In this document: positions 52,927 to 62,553 of the stretch, piece by piece
How positions within the stretch are numbered: the first letter of the stretch is position 1
Layout of the letters: each line of letters begins with the position of its first letter
NCBI GenBank assembly: GCA_049296695.1
Contig: JBAQSX010000100.1
Span: forward strand, 1 to 64,000
Reading direction: 5' to 3'
DNA length: 64,000 nt
Origin: UBA10906 sp049296695
GTDB taxonomy: Bacteria > Pseudomonadota > Gammaproteobacteria > Methylococcales > Methylomonadaceae
Notes under the pieces: model-generated
The model's input: the letters and a program-made list of their open reading frames with translations, nothing else
What the model was told of the DNA's origin: nothing
Databases searched by the model: none
Position numbers and translations under genes: made by a program

Positions 52927-55089
52927 ATGACCACACGCATGACTGCTATTGCTACAGCCACTGAAACCCCCACTCCCTTATTTAATTACCGCAAATACTG
53001 GGCGCAACGCTTTGGTACTGCACCTTTATTACCAATGAGTCGCGCTGAAATGGAAACCCTAGGCTGGGATTCGTGCGATATTATTTTAGTGACAGGCGAC
53101 GCTTATATTGACCATCCCAGTTTTGGTATGGCATTAATTGGGCGATTATTAGAAGCGCAAGGTTTTAGAGTGGGTATTATTTCTCAGCCTGATTGGTTAA
53201 GCGCGACTGATTTTAAAAAACTCGGAAAACCCAATCTATTTTTTGGGGTGACGGGCGGTAATATGGATTCAATGGTGAATCGCTATACTTCTGATAAAAA
53301 AATTCGCTCCAATGACGCTTATACCCCTGACGGCGTGGCAGGCAAACGCCCCGATAGAGCTGTTAATGTTTATTCACACCGTTGCCGTGAAGCCTATAAA
53401 GATGTGCCGATTATTATTGGTGGCATTGAAGCCAGTTTACGCCGTATTGCCCATTATGATTATTGGTCAGATACGGTTAAAAAATCAGTATTATTAGATG
53501 CCAAAGCGGATTTATTAGTCTATGGCAATGCGGAAAGACAAATTGTAGAAATCGCCCATCGTTTAGCCAAAGGCGAGAGTATTCATGATTTAACAGGTAT
53601 TCGCGGCACAGTGCATTTTGTTAAACAAATACCCGATGATTACGCTTTAAAAGATTCCAGTGAAATTGATAAAATTGGTGCAATAACACCGCCGCAAAAT
53701 CCTTATCAAGAGCAGCCTGCTTGTGATAAAGCCGAAATAAATACTTTAAGCGAAGAGCCAATTACAATATCGACCACGATTAAAGTATTAACGCATAATA
53801 AAATTAATCGCGCTAAAACTGTGATTCGTTTGCCTGATTATGAATTATTAAAAGATGATAAGGTATTATATGCCCACGCTTCAAGGGTCATGCACGGTGA
53901 AACCAATCCTTATAATGCCAGAGCTTTAATTCAAAAACACGCGCAAAGACAAGTATGGATAAATCCCCCGCCATTACCTTTATCAACTAAAGAAATGGAT
54001 TATATCTTTGCCCTACCTTATGCGCGTTTGCCGCATAAAGATTATGGCAAAGTCCATATTCCCGCTTTTGAAATGATTCAGCATTCCGTTAATATCATGC
54101 GCGGTTGTTTTGGGGGTTGTAGTTTTTGTTCTATTACCGAACACGAAGGGCGTATTATTCAAAGTCGTTCAGAAGATTCTATTATTAAAGAAATAGAAGC
54201 GATTAGAGATACATCACCTGCTTTTACAGGTCATATTTCTGATTTAGGTGGCCCTACTGCTAATATGTATCGTTTAGCGTGTAAAGATAAAACTATTGAA
54301 TCGGCTTGTCGAAAACCTTCTTGTGTTTATCCTGTTATTTGTCCGAATTTAAATACTGACCACACGCCTTTAATTAATTTATATAAACGCGCTAGAGCTT
54401 TAAAAGGTATTAAAAAAATATTTATCGCCTCTGGCTTGCGTTATGATTTAGCAGTCACTTCACCTGACTATGTCAAAGAATTAGTAACGCATCATGTGGG
54501 CGGTTATTTAAAAATTGCCCCTGAACATACTGAGCAGAATGTATTATCAAAAATGATGAAACCGGGTATGGGTAGTTATGATAAATTCAAAGAATTATTT
54601 GATAAATATTCTAAAGAAGCGGGTAAAGAACAGTATTTAATTCCTTATTTTATTGCCGCTCACCCCGGAACGCGTGATGAGGATATGTTGAATTTAGCGT
54701 TGTGGTTAAAACGTAATGGTTTTAGAGCTGATCAAGTACAAGCTTTTTTACCCTCCCCGATGGCAATTGCGAGTGCTATGTATCATAGTGGTAAAGATAC
54801 TTTGCAAAAAGTCAGTCGTTCTGCGCCTGATATAGTGATTCCTAAAAGTTTTAAACAACGTCGTTTACATAAGGCGTTTTTACGTTATCACGATCCTGAA
54901 AATTGGCCTTTATTACGCGAAGCATTAAAAGCAATGGGCAGAGCAGATTTAATTGGTAATGGCAAGCATCATTTAATTCCTAGTTTTCAACCTAAAGGTA
55001 CGGGTTTGCAAGCGGTTACTAGTAAGTCACAAGTATTTAAAACGAAATACACAGGATTTGATAAACGCGCTAAAAAACCTATAAGATAA
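52927..55089 (+). CDS. ygiQ: YgiQ family radical SAM protein
   Basis: A 720-residue radical SAM protein with an N-terminal cobalamin-binding-like region (DIILVTGDAYIDHPSFGMALIGRLLEAQGF) and the iron-sulfur cluster motif C394-x3-C398-x2-C401 (CFGGCSFCSITEHEG). IIGGIEASLRRIAHYDYWSD, ISDLGGPTANMYRL and YLKIAPEHTE segments match the UPF0313/YgiQ family. The reaction is unknown in all members. A possible second start at residue 5 (MTAIATATE) would shorten it slightly. It is flanked on both sides by repeat-filled gaps and appears monocistronic. Confidence 0.93.
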   Translation: MTTRMTAIATATETPTPLFNYRKYWAQRFGTAPLLPMSRAEMETLGWDSCDIILVTGDAYIDHPSFGMALIGRLLEAQGFRVGIISQPDWLSATDFKKLGKPNLFFGVTGGNMDSMVNRYTSDKKIRSNDAYTPDGVAGKRPDRAVNVYSHRCREAYKDVPIIIGGIEASLRRIAHYDYWSDTVKKSVLLDAKADLLVYGNAERQIVEIAHRLAKGESIHDLTGIRGTVHFVKQIPDDYALKDSSEIDKIGAITPPQNPYQEQPACDKAEINTLSEEPITISTTIKVLTHNKINRAKTVIRLPDYELLKDDKVLYAHASRVMHGETNPYNARALIQKHAQRQVWINPPPLPLSTKEMDYIFALPYARLPHKDYGKVHIPAFEMIQHSVNIMRGCFGGCSFCSITEHEGRIIQSRSEDSIIKEIEAIRDTSPAFTGHISDLGGPTANMYRLACKDKTIESACRKPSCVYPVICPNLNTDHTPLINLYKRARALKGIKKIFIASGLRYDLAVTSPDYVKELVTHHVGGYLKIAPEHTEQNVLSKMMKPGMGSYDKFKELFDKYSKEAGKEQYLIPYFIAAHPGTRDEDMLNLALWLKRNGFRADQVQAFLPSPMAIASAMYHSGKDTLQKVSRSAPDIVIPKSFKQRRLHKAFLRYHDPENWPLLREALKAMGRADLIGNGKHHLIPSFQPKGTGLQAVTSKSQVFKTKYTGFDKRAKKPIR

Positions 55090-55135
55090 TATACAGAGTT
55101 TTTATATTCTATGCGTTACTAAAAATAGGGTAATT

Positions 55136-55203
55136 GTAGGGGCGAATTATATTCGCCCTTGCACAACGGCTTATTATTAAGGGCAAATATGATTTGCCCC
55201 TAC
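55136..55203. repeat. gtaggggcgaa-family palindrome
   Basis: The arms gtaggggcgaattatattcg and caaatatgatttgcccctac enclose an inner gcccttgcaca/aagggc pair, matching the family copies at 14981, 20460, 25878 and 52567. Confidence 0.75.
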
Positions 55204-55214
55204 ATCGTTATTTC

Positions 55215-55243
55215 GTAGAGACGTTGCACTGCAACGTCTGTAC
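55215..55243. repeat. gtagagacgttgca palindrome
   Basis: The arms gtagagacgttgca and tgcaacgtctgtac, with one mismatch from perfect symmetry, match 14915-14943. Confidence 0.75.
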
Positions 55244-55378
55244 AAACGTCTATTTATAAACTACTTAGCTTAATTATCAATTCTAATACTGTCAGAATCA
55301 GGATTTACAGGAGTCCAGATTAACAAGATAGTATCCTGTTAATTTTAATATTTTGATTCTGACAATGCGACAAAAATA

Positions 55379-55490
55379 GGTAGTGGGAAAGTTGATTGAT
55401 ATTTACAACAGTTTCGTTTGCAAAGACGTTGCAGTGCAACGTCTCTACATAATCATGATTATTTATTATCATTCACAGTTTAGCACTACC
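55379..55490. repeat. MITE-like element with ggtagtg ends and a nested palindrome
   Basis: Ends ggtagtg (55379-55385) and cactacc (55484-55490) resemble the termini of the 115-bp element at 38221. A gacgttgcagtgcaacgtc palindrome of another family is nested inside (about 55423-55441). Flanks acaaaaata and gcaaaatag are similar. Confidence 0.6.
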
Positions 55491-55519
55491 GCAAAATAGC
55501 CTATTATTTTTAATAACGA

Positions 55520-57442
55520 CTATTTAAAAGACAATGACTTTTTTAATTGTGCAATAGTATCACGCAATTCAATTGCCTTTTCAAAATCCAAATTTGCCGC
55601 ACACACCCGCATTTGCGCGTCTAATTCAATTAATTGCCGCTCCACATCGACTTTGCTTAAATGTTTAATCCCTTTAATAGACGTTTGTTTATCACTGACT
55701 GATTTAATAATAGTTTGCGGCGTAATACCGTGTAATTGATTATGTTTAATTTGTTGTTCTCTACGGTATTCAGTAATCGCAATTGCTTTGGCTATGGATT
55801 GCGTAAAATTATCAGCATATAAAATCACCCTGCCATTACTATTTCGAGCCGCTCTACCAATGGTTTGAATTAAACTGCGTTCATCGCGTAAAAAACCTTC
55901 TTTATCAGCATCTAAAATTGCCACTAAACTCACTTCGGGAATATCTAGCCCTTCACGCAATAAATTAATACCCACCAATACATCATAATCCCCCGCTCTT
56001 AATTGACGGATTAATTCAATGCGTTGCAAACTTTCTACGTCACTGTGCAAATAACGCACTTTTAACATTTCTTTGGCTAAATAATCGGTTAAATCCTCAG
56101 CCATGCGTTTAGTTAAAGTCGTAATTAATACCCGCTCATCACGTTCAATAACTCGTTTTATTTGCTCAACTAAATGTTGCATTTGCCCAGTAATAGGATG
56201 CAATTCAATTTGCGGGTCTAATAAACCTGTAGGACGGGTTATTAATTCAACAACGTGCTGACTATTAGTTAATTCATATTCAGCAGGGGTTGCTGAAACA
56301 AATAAAGTCATTGCCATACGCTGTTCAAATTCAGCAAATTTAAGCGGTCTATTATCAAAAGCCGAAGGTAAACGAAAACCAAAATCCACTAAATTCTTTT
56401 TCCGCGCATAATCGCCATTATACATAGCGCGAGATTGTGGGATGCTTTGATGGCTTTCATCAATAATCAATAAATAATCATCAAAATAATCCATTAAAGT
56501 AAAAGGCGGCTCACCTGCTTGTCTGTCTTCAAAACAACGACTATAGTTTTCAATCCCTGAGCAATAACCCAATTCAGTAATCATTTCCATATCATACTCA
56601 ACCCGTTGTTTTAAACGTTGCGCTTCTAGGGGTTTTAATTGTGGTAAACGTTGGCTTAATTCAAGTTTAATTAAGGCTAAAGCCCGTTGTTTTTTATCTT
56701 CAGGAATCACATATTGTTTAGCAGGATATAAAACAGTATTATCAATCTGTGCAATTAAATTGCCTGTAAGCGGGTCAATTTCTTTAACGGATTGAATAAT
56801 CCCCTCTTCAAGAGTGACTCTTAAAATATTATTTTCATAAGCGGGAATAATATCAATAACATCACCGCGTACTCTAAATTTACCCGCCGCTAAAGCGGTA
56901 TCATTACGCTGGTATTGAATATCAATTAAAGCTTTTAATAAGTCATTACGTTTTAAACGAGCTCCTTTAATTAAAGGCACTGCCATTTTTCTAAAATCGT
57001 CAGGATTACCTAAGCTGTAAATACAACTAATACTTGCCACAATAATAGTATCGCGTCTACTAATTAAACTAGACACTGCGTGCAAACGCATTTTTTCAAT
57101 AGTGGCATTAACACTTAAATCTTTTTCAATATAAGTGTCTGTTGTGGGTAAATAAGATTCGGGTTGATAATAATCATAATAAGAAATGAAATATTCAACG
57201 CGGTTTTGCGGGAATAATTCTTTTAATTCAGTGAATAATTGTGCGGCGAGGATTTTGTTATGAGCAATAATTAACGTGGGCTTTTGTATATTGGCAATGA
57301 TATTTGCCATCACAAAAGTTTTACCACTGCCCGTAATTCCTAATAGCGTTTGTTTTTGGGCGCGGGCAAAATTGCTGGTTAATTCATTAATAGCGTGTTG
57401 CTGTCCAATAGAGGGCGCGTAGGGGGCAATTAAAGTAAACAT
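55520..57442 (-). CDS. uvrB: Excinuclease ABC subunit B
   Basis: A 640-residue DNA-repair helicase-like subunit of UvrABC. Walker A GITGSGKTFVMAN is near residue 35, the damage-verifying beta-hairpin region is YFISYYDYYQPESYLPTTDTYIEKD, motif II is DESHQSI, and helicase motifs V-VI (GINLLREGLDIPEVSLVAILDADKEGFLRDERSLIQTIGRAARN) are complete. The C-terminal UVR domain that contacts UvrC is present (QRQLIELDAQMRVCAANLDFEKAIELRD). It is about 30 residues shorter than the E. coli protein, and the stretch after YIEKD (SVNATIEKMRLHAV) departs from the usual NEEIEKLR form, but no essential motif is lost. Confidence 0.95.
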   Translation of the reverse strand: MFTLIAPYAPSIGQQHAINELTSNFARAQKQTLLGITGSGKTFVMANIIANIQKPTLIIAHNKILAAQLFTELKELFPQNRVEYFISYYDYYQPESYLPTTDTYIEKDLSVNATIEKMRLHAVSSLISRRDTIIVASISCIYSLGNPDDFRKMAVPLIKGARLKRNDLLKALIDIQYQRNDTALAAGKFRVRGDVIDIIPAYENNILRVTLEEGIIQSVKEIDPLTGNLIAQIDNTVLYPAKQYVIPEDKKQRALALIKLELSQRLPQLKPLEAQRLKQRVEYDMEMITELGYCSGIENYSRCFEDRQAGEPPFTLMDYFDDYLLIIDESHQSIPQSRAMYNGDYARKKNLVDFGFRLPSAFDNRPLKFAEFEQRMAMTLFVSATPAEYELTNSQHVVELITRPTGLLDPQIELHPITGQMQHLVEQIKRVIERDERVLITTLTKRMAEDLTDYLAKEMLKVRYLHSDVESLQRIELIRQLRAGDYDVLVGINLLREGLDIPEVSLVAILDADKEGFLRDERSLIQTIGRAARNSNGRVILYADNFTQSIAKAIAITEYRREQQIKHNQLHGITPQTIIKSVSDKQTSIKGIKHLSKVDVERQLIELDAQMRVCAANLDFEKAIELRDTIAQLKKSLSFK

Positions 57443-57487
57443 TGTCGTAATGCTTGAAGTAATAAAAATGAGTAATTGGCTTGTGTC

Positions 57488-57602
57488 TGAAATCAGGATT
57501 TACAGAATTATAAGATTTCCAGAATAAATCCTGTGAATCTTAAAATCCTGTAAATCCTGATTCAGAATATAAAAAAGGCAGATTTAAAATCTGCCTTTTT
57601 TA
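57488..57602 (-). terminator. ctgaatca palindrome and terminator between rne and uvrB
   Basis: A ctgaaatcaggatttacag ... ctgtaaatcctgattcag palindrome (57488-57565) is followed by the stem aaaaggcagattt/aaatctgcctttt with T residues (57570-57602). A further stem acagggtcg/cgaccctgt at 57623-57648 lies closest to the rne stop. Together they would end rne transcription. Confidence 0.75.
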
Positions 57603-57659
57603 TATTTATCTATATCGAATAACAGGGTCGCTTACAATCGACCCTGTAAAACTTAATAA

Positions 57660-60164
57660 TTAGTCTTCTGTTTTGCTTTCAGTGTGAATAATTGGCGCGA
57701 AACTAACCACTTCACTGGGGGCTTGCTGATACGCTGTTTCAACAAGTTGATTGCTCGTATCATGACTTGTTTCATCTTGATGCGCGATGAATACTTCGCT
57801 GTCAGCATCATGATTGACTTCTGGTTTTTTGTAATTGGGATTACGCGGACGACGACGATTAGGCCCTCGGCGGGTGTTGCGGTTATTGCGTTTAGCAGGC
57901 GGCGCGGTAACTACTGGGGCATCTTCGCTGTTTTCATTATCATTGCTTGGCTCAGTAATCGCTAAATCCTGTGTTTCGCTCGATTTTTCAATCGCTAATT
58001 CAGTCTTTTCTAGCACTGGCGTTTCAGTGACTGCTTCCTGACTAACTACCACTGCCTCTTCAACGTTACTTTGCGCGATAACTACTTCACTACTACTAGT
58101 ATCACTGAGTTCTTGCTCGTTGGTTTCTACGGTTTCATTATTCGTTTCAACAGGTGCGAGATTGCGGCGCACATTACGTCCTGTGCCACGCAAATAACGG
58201 TGTGGCGGACGCGTTGCATTGTTCTCTGATGATTCAGTTTCAGGCGTTTGCGCGGTTGCGCTACTTTCATCGCTTTCACTTACAGGCTCAGCGGGTGGTG
58301 CTGGCACTGTTTGCGCTTGATTTTGCGCCCGTTCACGGTTTTTGTTTTTGTTGCGATTGTTTCTATGATTTTTCTTAGCAGGGGCTGGCGTTTCAGAAGT
58401 CGCGCTTTTTTCTGTAGCAGGCGTTGCCACGGCGGTATTATCGCCGTCTTTTATTTCTTCTTTGGGCAACTCTGGCTCAAGTATGGGCGACACCAATTTA
58501 TTCCAAAAGCGTTTAATTAAACTAATGGCTTCGCTTTTGTTTTGTACAGGCGCGGGGCAATCATGCAAAAACTCTTTAATGGCAGGTTTTTCAACATAAT
58601 GTTTAACTTGTTGCACAAAATCAGGAACGCTGATTTCTTCGGCTTTAATTTGTGAATAACTGGGTCTATCGTCGCCGCCTTCTTTTTCTTTAATGCGTTC
58701 AATATCGTAAGCGGGGGTTTCTAAATGTTTAGACGGTAAAATCACAATACCGACTTTTAAACGCTGTTCAATTTGTTCAATAACACTGCGTTTTTCATTT
58801 AATAAAAAGGTCGCGCATTCAATCGGTAAATGAGCAATCACTTTTTCAGTGCCTTTTTTCATCGCCTCTTCTTCTAAAACCCGCAACACCGATAAAGCCA
58901 CTGATTCCACATTACGAATCATGCCTTGTCCTTTACAACGTGGACACGGTAATTGAGTGTTATCACCTAAAGACGGACGCATTCTTTGCCGCGACATTTC
59001 CAATAAACCAAAACGTGAAATACGGCTGGTCTGTACTCTGGCTCTATCAATTTTAAGCGCGTCACGCAAACAGTTTTCTACTTGCCGCTGATTTTTACTG
59101 GACATCATGTCGATAAAATCAATCACAAATAAACCGCCTAAATCGCGTAAACGTAATTGACGCGCGATTTCTTCGGCGGCTTCTAAATTAGTATTTAAGG
59201 CAGTATCTTCAATATCACTGCCTTTAGTGGCTCTGGCTGAGTTAATATCAATAGAAGTTAAGGCTTCAGTGTGGTCAATTACAATTGAACCGCCTGAGGG
59301 TAATGATACTTCTCTGGAATAAGCGATTTCAATTTGGGATTCAATTTGATAACGATTAAATAAGGGAACTGCATCTTGATATAACTTAGCACGCGGTAAA
59401 AAATGCGGCATTACTTGTTTTAAAAAATTTAAAACTAATTGATAAGATTCTTCGTGGTCAATTAATATCTCATCAATATTACCGCGTAAATGGTCACGCA
59501 AGGCTCTAATAATGACATTACTTTCTTGGAATACTAAAAAGGGAGCTTTTTGTTCACGTCCTGAACGTTCAATGGCTTCCCATAATTGCAATAAATAATT
59601 TAAATCCCATTGCAATTCTTCGGCATTTTTACCACAACCCGCAGTACGCACAATTAAACCCATATTATCGGGTATTTCTAAAGTCGCCATCACCTCGCGT
59701 AAATCATTGCGGGTTTCGCCTTCAATACGCCGCGATATGCCACCTGCTTTTGGATTATTAGGCATTAATACTAAATAAGTACCTGCTAAACTAATATAAG
59801 TGGTTAATGCCGCACCTTTACTGCCGCGTTCTTCTTTTTCAATTTGAACTAATAATTCCTGCCCTTCTTTAATGGCATCTTTGATATTAACTCTACGGTT
59901 TTGATTTTCACCTTCGCCGTCTGTGGCTTGGCGATACAGCGGTGCGATTTCTTTAAACGGTAAAAAGCCGTGTTTATCCGCGCCATAATTAACAAAAGCC
60001 GCTTCTAGGCTGGGTTCAACACGGGTAATAATCCCTTTATAGATATTAGATTTTTTTTGTTCTTTGGAAGGGATTTCAATGTCAAAATCATAAAGTTTTT
60101 GACCGTCTACCAAGGCGACTCGCAATTCTTCTGCTTGCGTAGCGTTGATAAGCATTCTTTTCAT
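57660..60164 (-). CDS. rne: Ribonuclease E
   Basis: An 834-residue endoribonuclease that starts most mRNA decay and processes rRNA and tRNA. It opens MKRMLINATQAEELRVALVDGQKLYDFDIE, almost the E. coli N-terminus, followed by the S1 domain (about 35-120), the RNase H-like and 5' sensor regions, the DNase I-like catalytic part (SIDINSARATKGSDIEDTALNTNLEAAEEIARQLRLRDLGG, FIDMM) and the zinc-link CPRCKGQG near residue 405. The C-terminal ~310 residues are disordered and shorter than in E. coli, with an arginine-rich stretch (RNTRRGPNRRRPRNP) likely to bind RNA. A long leader precedes it. Confidence 0.96.
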   Translation of the reverse strand: MKRMLINATQAEELRVALVDGQKLYDFDIEIPSKEQKKSNIYKGIITRVEPSLEAAFVNYGADKHGFLPFKEIAPLYRQATDGEGENQNRRVNIKDAIKEGQELLVQIEKEERGSKGAALTTYISLAGTYLVLMPNNPKAGGISRRIEGETRNDLREVMATLEIPDNMGLIVRTAGCGKNAEELQWDLNYLLQLWEAIERSGREQKAPFLVFQESNVIIRALRDHLRGNIDEILIDHEESYQLVLNFLKQVMPHFLPRAKLYQDAVPLFNRYQIESQIEIAYSREVSLPSGGSIVIDHTEALTSIDINSARATKGSDIEDTALNTNLEAAEEIARQLRLRDLGGLFVIDFIDMMSSKNQRQVENCLRDALKIDRARVQTSRISRFGLLEMSRQRMRPSLGDNTQLPCPRCKGQGMIRNVESVALSVLRVLEEEAMKKGTEKVIAHLPIECATFLLNEKRSVIEQIEQRLKVGIVILPSKHLETPAYDIERIKEKEGGDDRPSYSQIKAEEISVPDFVQQVKHYVEKPAIKEFLHDCPAPVQNKSEAISLIKRFWNKLVSPILEPELPKEEIKDGDNTAVATPATEKSATSETPAPAKKNHRNNRNKNKNRERAQNQAQTVPAPPAEPVSESDESSATAQTPETESSENNATRPPHRYLRGTGRNVRRNLAPVETNNETVETNEQELSDTSSSEVVIAQSNVEEAVVVSQEAVTETPVLEKTELAIEKSSETQDLAITEPSNDNENSEDAPVVTAPPAKRNNRNTRRGPNRRRPRNPNYKKPEVNHDADSEVFIAHQDETSHDTSNQLVETAYQQAPSEVVSFAPIIHTESKTED

Positions 60165-60660
60165 TTTTTATCCTTGTTACATGACCCGCTTCCTAAAGCA
60201 GGTGTGATGAGTGGCATGACATGGGGTGATTGAGGCTTTGGTGTGCAAGTTTTTGCAACACCTTAAGGTAATAAGAAATCACTGGCGGCTTTGAAAATAT
60301 GCGGTAGTAGCAGGATTGTCAGCAGTTGTTGTGATAGTGCTGGCTGCTTGACACCACAACAGCCATAAACAGTGATTGCTAGGCTCTCAATCGCTCTTAA
60401 GTCTTAAATAGAGTACACGCCTAAAGGCGTTCGCTTCGTTGTCGTAGGTTGAGCGATAACCTGAGAATTTTGCTCTGGCAGAAAACACTGCTAAGCCTTG
60501 GAAGTGGCACTAAGCTGTTTTTATTAAATAGAGCAAGTGCCGCGTACTGTGTTTTGGTTAAAAGCTAACCTATTGAAATTGCGGACTGATAGTAACTATC
60601 TACAACTTACTCGCCTAAAAAAACTTACGCGTTATCCGACTTTTAAAATCTGACAACTTT
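60165..60660 (-). promoter_or_regulatory. Long, GC-richer leader upstream of rne
   Basis: These ~500 bases have clearly more G and C than other gaps, no gene and none of the recurrent palindromes, but several local inverted pairs, such as caatcgctc/gagcgata around 60389-60453 and ttgaaattgc/gcaatttcaa between 60575 and 60682. In enterobacteria the rne mRNA has a long structured 5' leader by which RNase E controls its own level. I infer an analogous leader here, read on the minus strand. Confidence 0.4.
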
Positions 60661-61067
60661 TAAGCGGTTGCAATTTCAATGAGTAATATAGCAACCTTAA
60701 GGTATTACAGCAATTTAAACCATCAATGCGTTTTAAAAGCCACGAGGTTAAACAATTCTTAGCGAAAAATTGAATGCTTTACAGAGTGATATAGTAATGA
60801 TTGATGTTTTATATGGCTTAGTTAATCGTGTAAAAAAACACTGATAATGGCAGGTTTAGAAACTACTTTTTAGCTATTCCATAAGTCTTTTCAATTTTTT
60901 AGATTTACCCTATCCATTTCTATTTTCATCAAGACATCAAATTAAATAGCTAAAATGTGCGTTCACATTTTGATTACGGATAAACATTATCCCAGCTTCA
61001 CTTAACTAGCCGTTTATAATAGCCGTTGCAAAACATTTGTCTGTGCTAACAGCCTCCTCAAAACAGT
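60661..61067. other. Divergent promoter region between rne and mgtE
   Basis: It becomes AT-rich after about 60700 and probably contains the promoters of rne (minus) and mgtE (plus). No gene or repeat-family member was recognised. Confidence 0.45.
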
Positions 61068-62546
61068 GTGCCACCCAAAAACCTTCACTATCAACGCCTA
61101 ATGGAAAACACTGACAAACTTCATTCCGCACAGTTCTTACAGCATCAATTACAAGATGTAATGACGCTGTTAGAAAAACAGCAAATCGAACAATCGCTGG
61201 TGCATAGAGGGCCTTCTATCAATCATGAATTGGTTGAGGTCATGCTGCATAAACAACAGCAAGCCCGTTTGCGTGAAAAGTTTGAACCCCTACACCGCGC
61301 TGATATTGCTTTTATTTTAGAGTCACTGCCGCTCGATCAACGGCAACAGGTCTGGGATGCCATCAAACAAGACGATGACGGGCAAGTATTGCTTGAAGTC
61401 TCCGATGCGGTGCGCCAAACCCTGATTTCAGGCATGGCGGCCGAAGAACTCGCCAGCGTTGCCAGCAAATTAGATACTGACGAAATCGCCGACCTAGTCG
61501 CCGATATTCCTAAAAGTGCCATGCTCAAAGTGTTGCGCTCACTCAATAGTCAAGAGCGGGTACATTTAGACACCATTTTGGCGTATCAAGAAAACCAAGT
61601 GGGCGCGTTAATGGATTTTGGCATGATTACCATTCGTGAGGATTTGAACTTAAAAGCGGTCAAAACTTATATTCGCAAATTAGGCAAATTGCCTTGTCAT
61701 ACTGATAAATTATTCGTAGTTGACCAAGATAATCACGTCAAAGGGGTATTGCCGTTGCAACGCTTACTCACTTATTCCTCAAGAAGCCAAGTTGCGCAAG
61801 TCATGGTCACTGATTTTGTGCATTTTCATGTTGAGCAAGATTGCGCTGAGGCTTCACGCGCTTTTGAGCGTTATGATTTGATTTCCGCGCCCGTAGTTGA
61901 TAATGAAGGTAAATTACAAGGTCGTTTGCGCATTGATAGTATTTTGGATTTTATCCGCGAAAAAACCGATGAAGATTTATTAAGCCAAGCGGGGGTAGGC
62001 GAAGATGAAGATTTATTTTCTAGCGTTTGGAAAAGTGTCCGCAATCGCTGGGGTTGGTTATTAATTAATGTCGCCACCGCTTTTGCCTCTACCCGCATTA
62101 TTGGTGTATTTGAAGATGTGATCTTGCAATTAGTCTCACTAGCCTCACTCATGCCCATAGTCGCGGCAATGGGTGGTAATACAGGTAATCAAACCAGTAT
62201 GTTAATTATTCGCTCTTTAGCCTTAGGACAAATAACCCCTGCTAATGTGTATCGTTTAATTAAAAAAGAATTAACCTTAGCGGTATTAAACGGTACGTTT
62301 ATCGGTTTAATTATTGGATTATTAAGTTTCTTACTCTATCAAGATATTGCCTTATCGGCTGTTATGGCAACGGCTATGTTTATGAATTTGCAAGTCGCAG
62401 TATTATTTGGTTTGAGTATTCCCTTATTGCGTTATAAATTCGGTAAAGACCCCGCTGTTGGCACGAGTATTATCTTAACTTCAATTACTGATTCAATGGG
62501 CTTTTTTATTTTCTTAGGGCTGGCAAAAGTATTTTTATTAAAATAA
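61068..62546 (+). CDS. mgtE: Magnesium transporter MgtE
   Basis: A 492-residue Mg2+ channel/transporter. The cytosolic MgtE N domain (ADIAFILESLPLDQRQQVWDAI, DEIADLVADIPKSAMLKVL) is followed by paired CBS domains (about residues 180-305, VGALMDFGMITIREDLNLKAVKTYI onward), a plug helix and five membrane helices with VAAMGGNTGNQTSMLIIRSLALGQI, the Mg2+-selective region. Start choice is open: GTG at 61068 or ATG at 61101, neither with a clear ribosome site; the ATG would give 481 residues. No M-box riboswitch was recognised upstream. Confidence 0.93.
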   Translation: MPPKNLHYQRLMENTDKLHSAQFLQHQLQDVMTLLEKQQIEQSLVHRGPSINHELVEVMLHKQQQARLREKFEPLHRADIAFILESLPLDQRQQVWDAIKQDDDGQVLLEVSDAVRQTLISGMAAEELASVASKLDTDEIADLVADIPKSAMLKVLRSLNSQERVHLDTILAYQENQVGALMDFGMITIREDLNLKAVKTYIRKLGKLPCHTDKLFVVDQDNHVKGVLPLQRLLTYSSRSQVAQVMVTDFVHFHVEQDCAEASRAFERYDLISAPVVDNEGKLQGRLRIDSILDFIREKTDEDLLSQAGVGEDEDLFSSVWKSVRNRWGWLLINVATAFASTRIIGVFEDVILQLVSLASLMPIVAAMGGNTGNQTSMLIIRSLALGQITPANVYRLIKKELTLAVLNGTFIGLIIGLLSFLLYQDIALSAVMATAMFMNLQVAVLFGLSIPLLRYKFGKDPAVGTSIILTSITDSMGFFIFLGLAKVFLLK

Positions 62547-62553
62547 AAACGCA

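Larger units (their letters stand above)
55090..55519. other. Repeat-filled gap between ygiQ and uvrB
   Basis: The 430 bases hold four elements in a row: a gtaggggcga palindrome (55136-55203), a gtagagacgttgca palindrome (55215-55243), a ctgaatca-type palindrome (55290-55363) and a 112-bp ggtagtg-ended element (55379-55490). No gene was recognised. The flanking genes converge here. Confidence 0.7.

Noticed and set aside
60661..61067. M-box Mg2+ riboswitch before mgtE
   Set aside because: No M-box core could be recognised in the upstream region by eye. A covariance search would be needed to exclude it.
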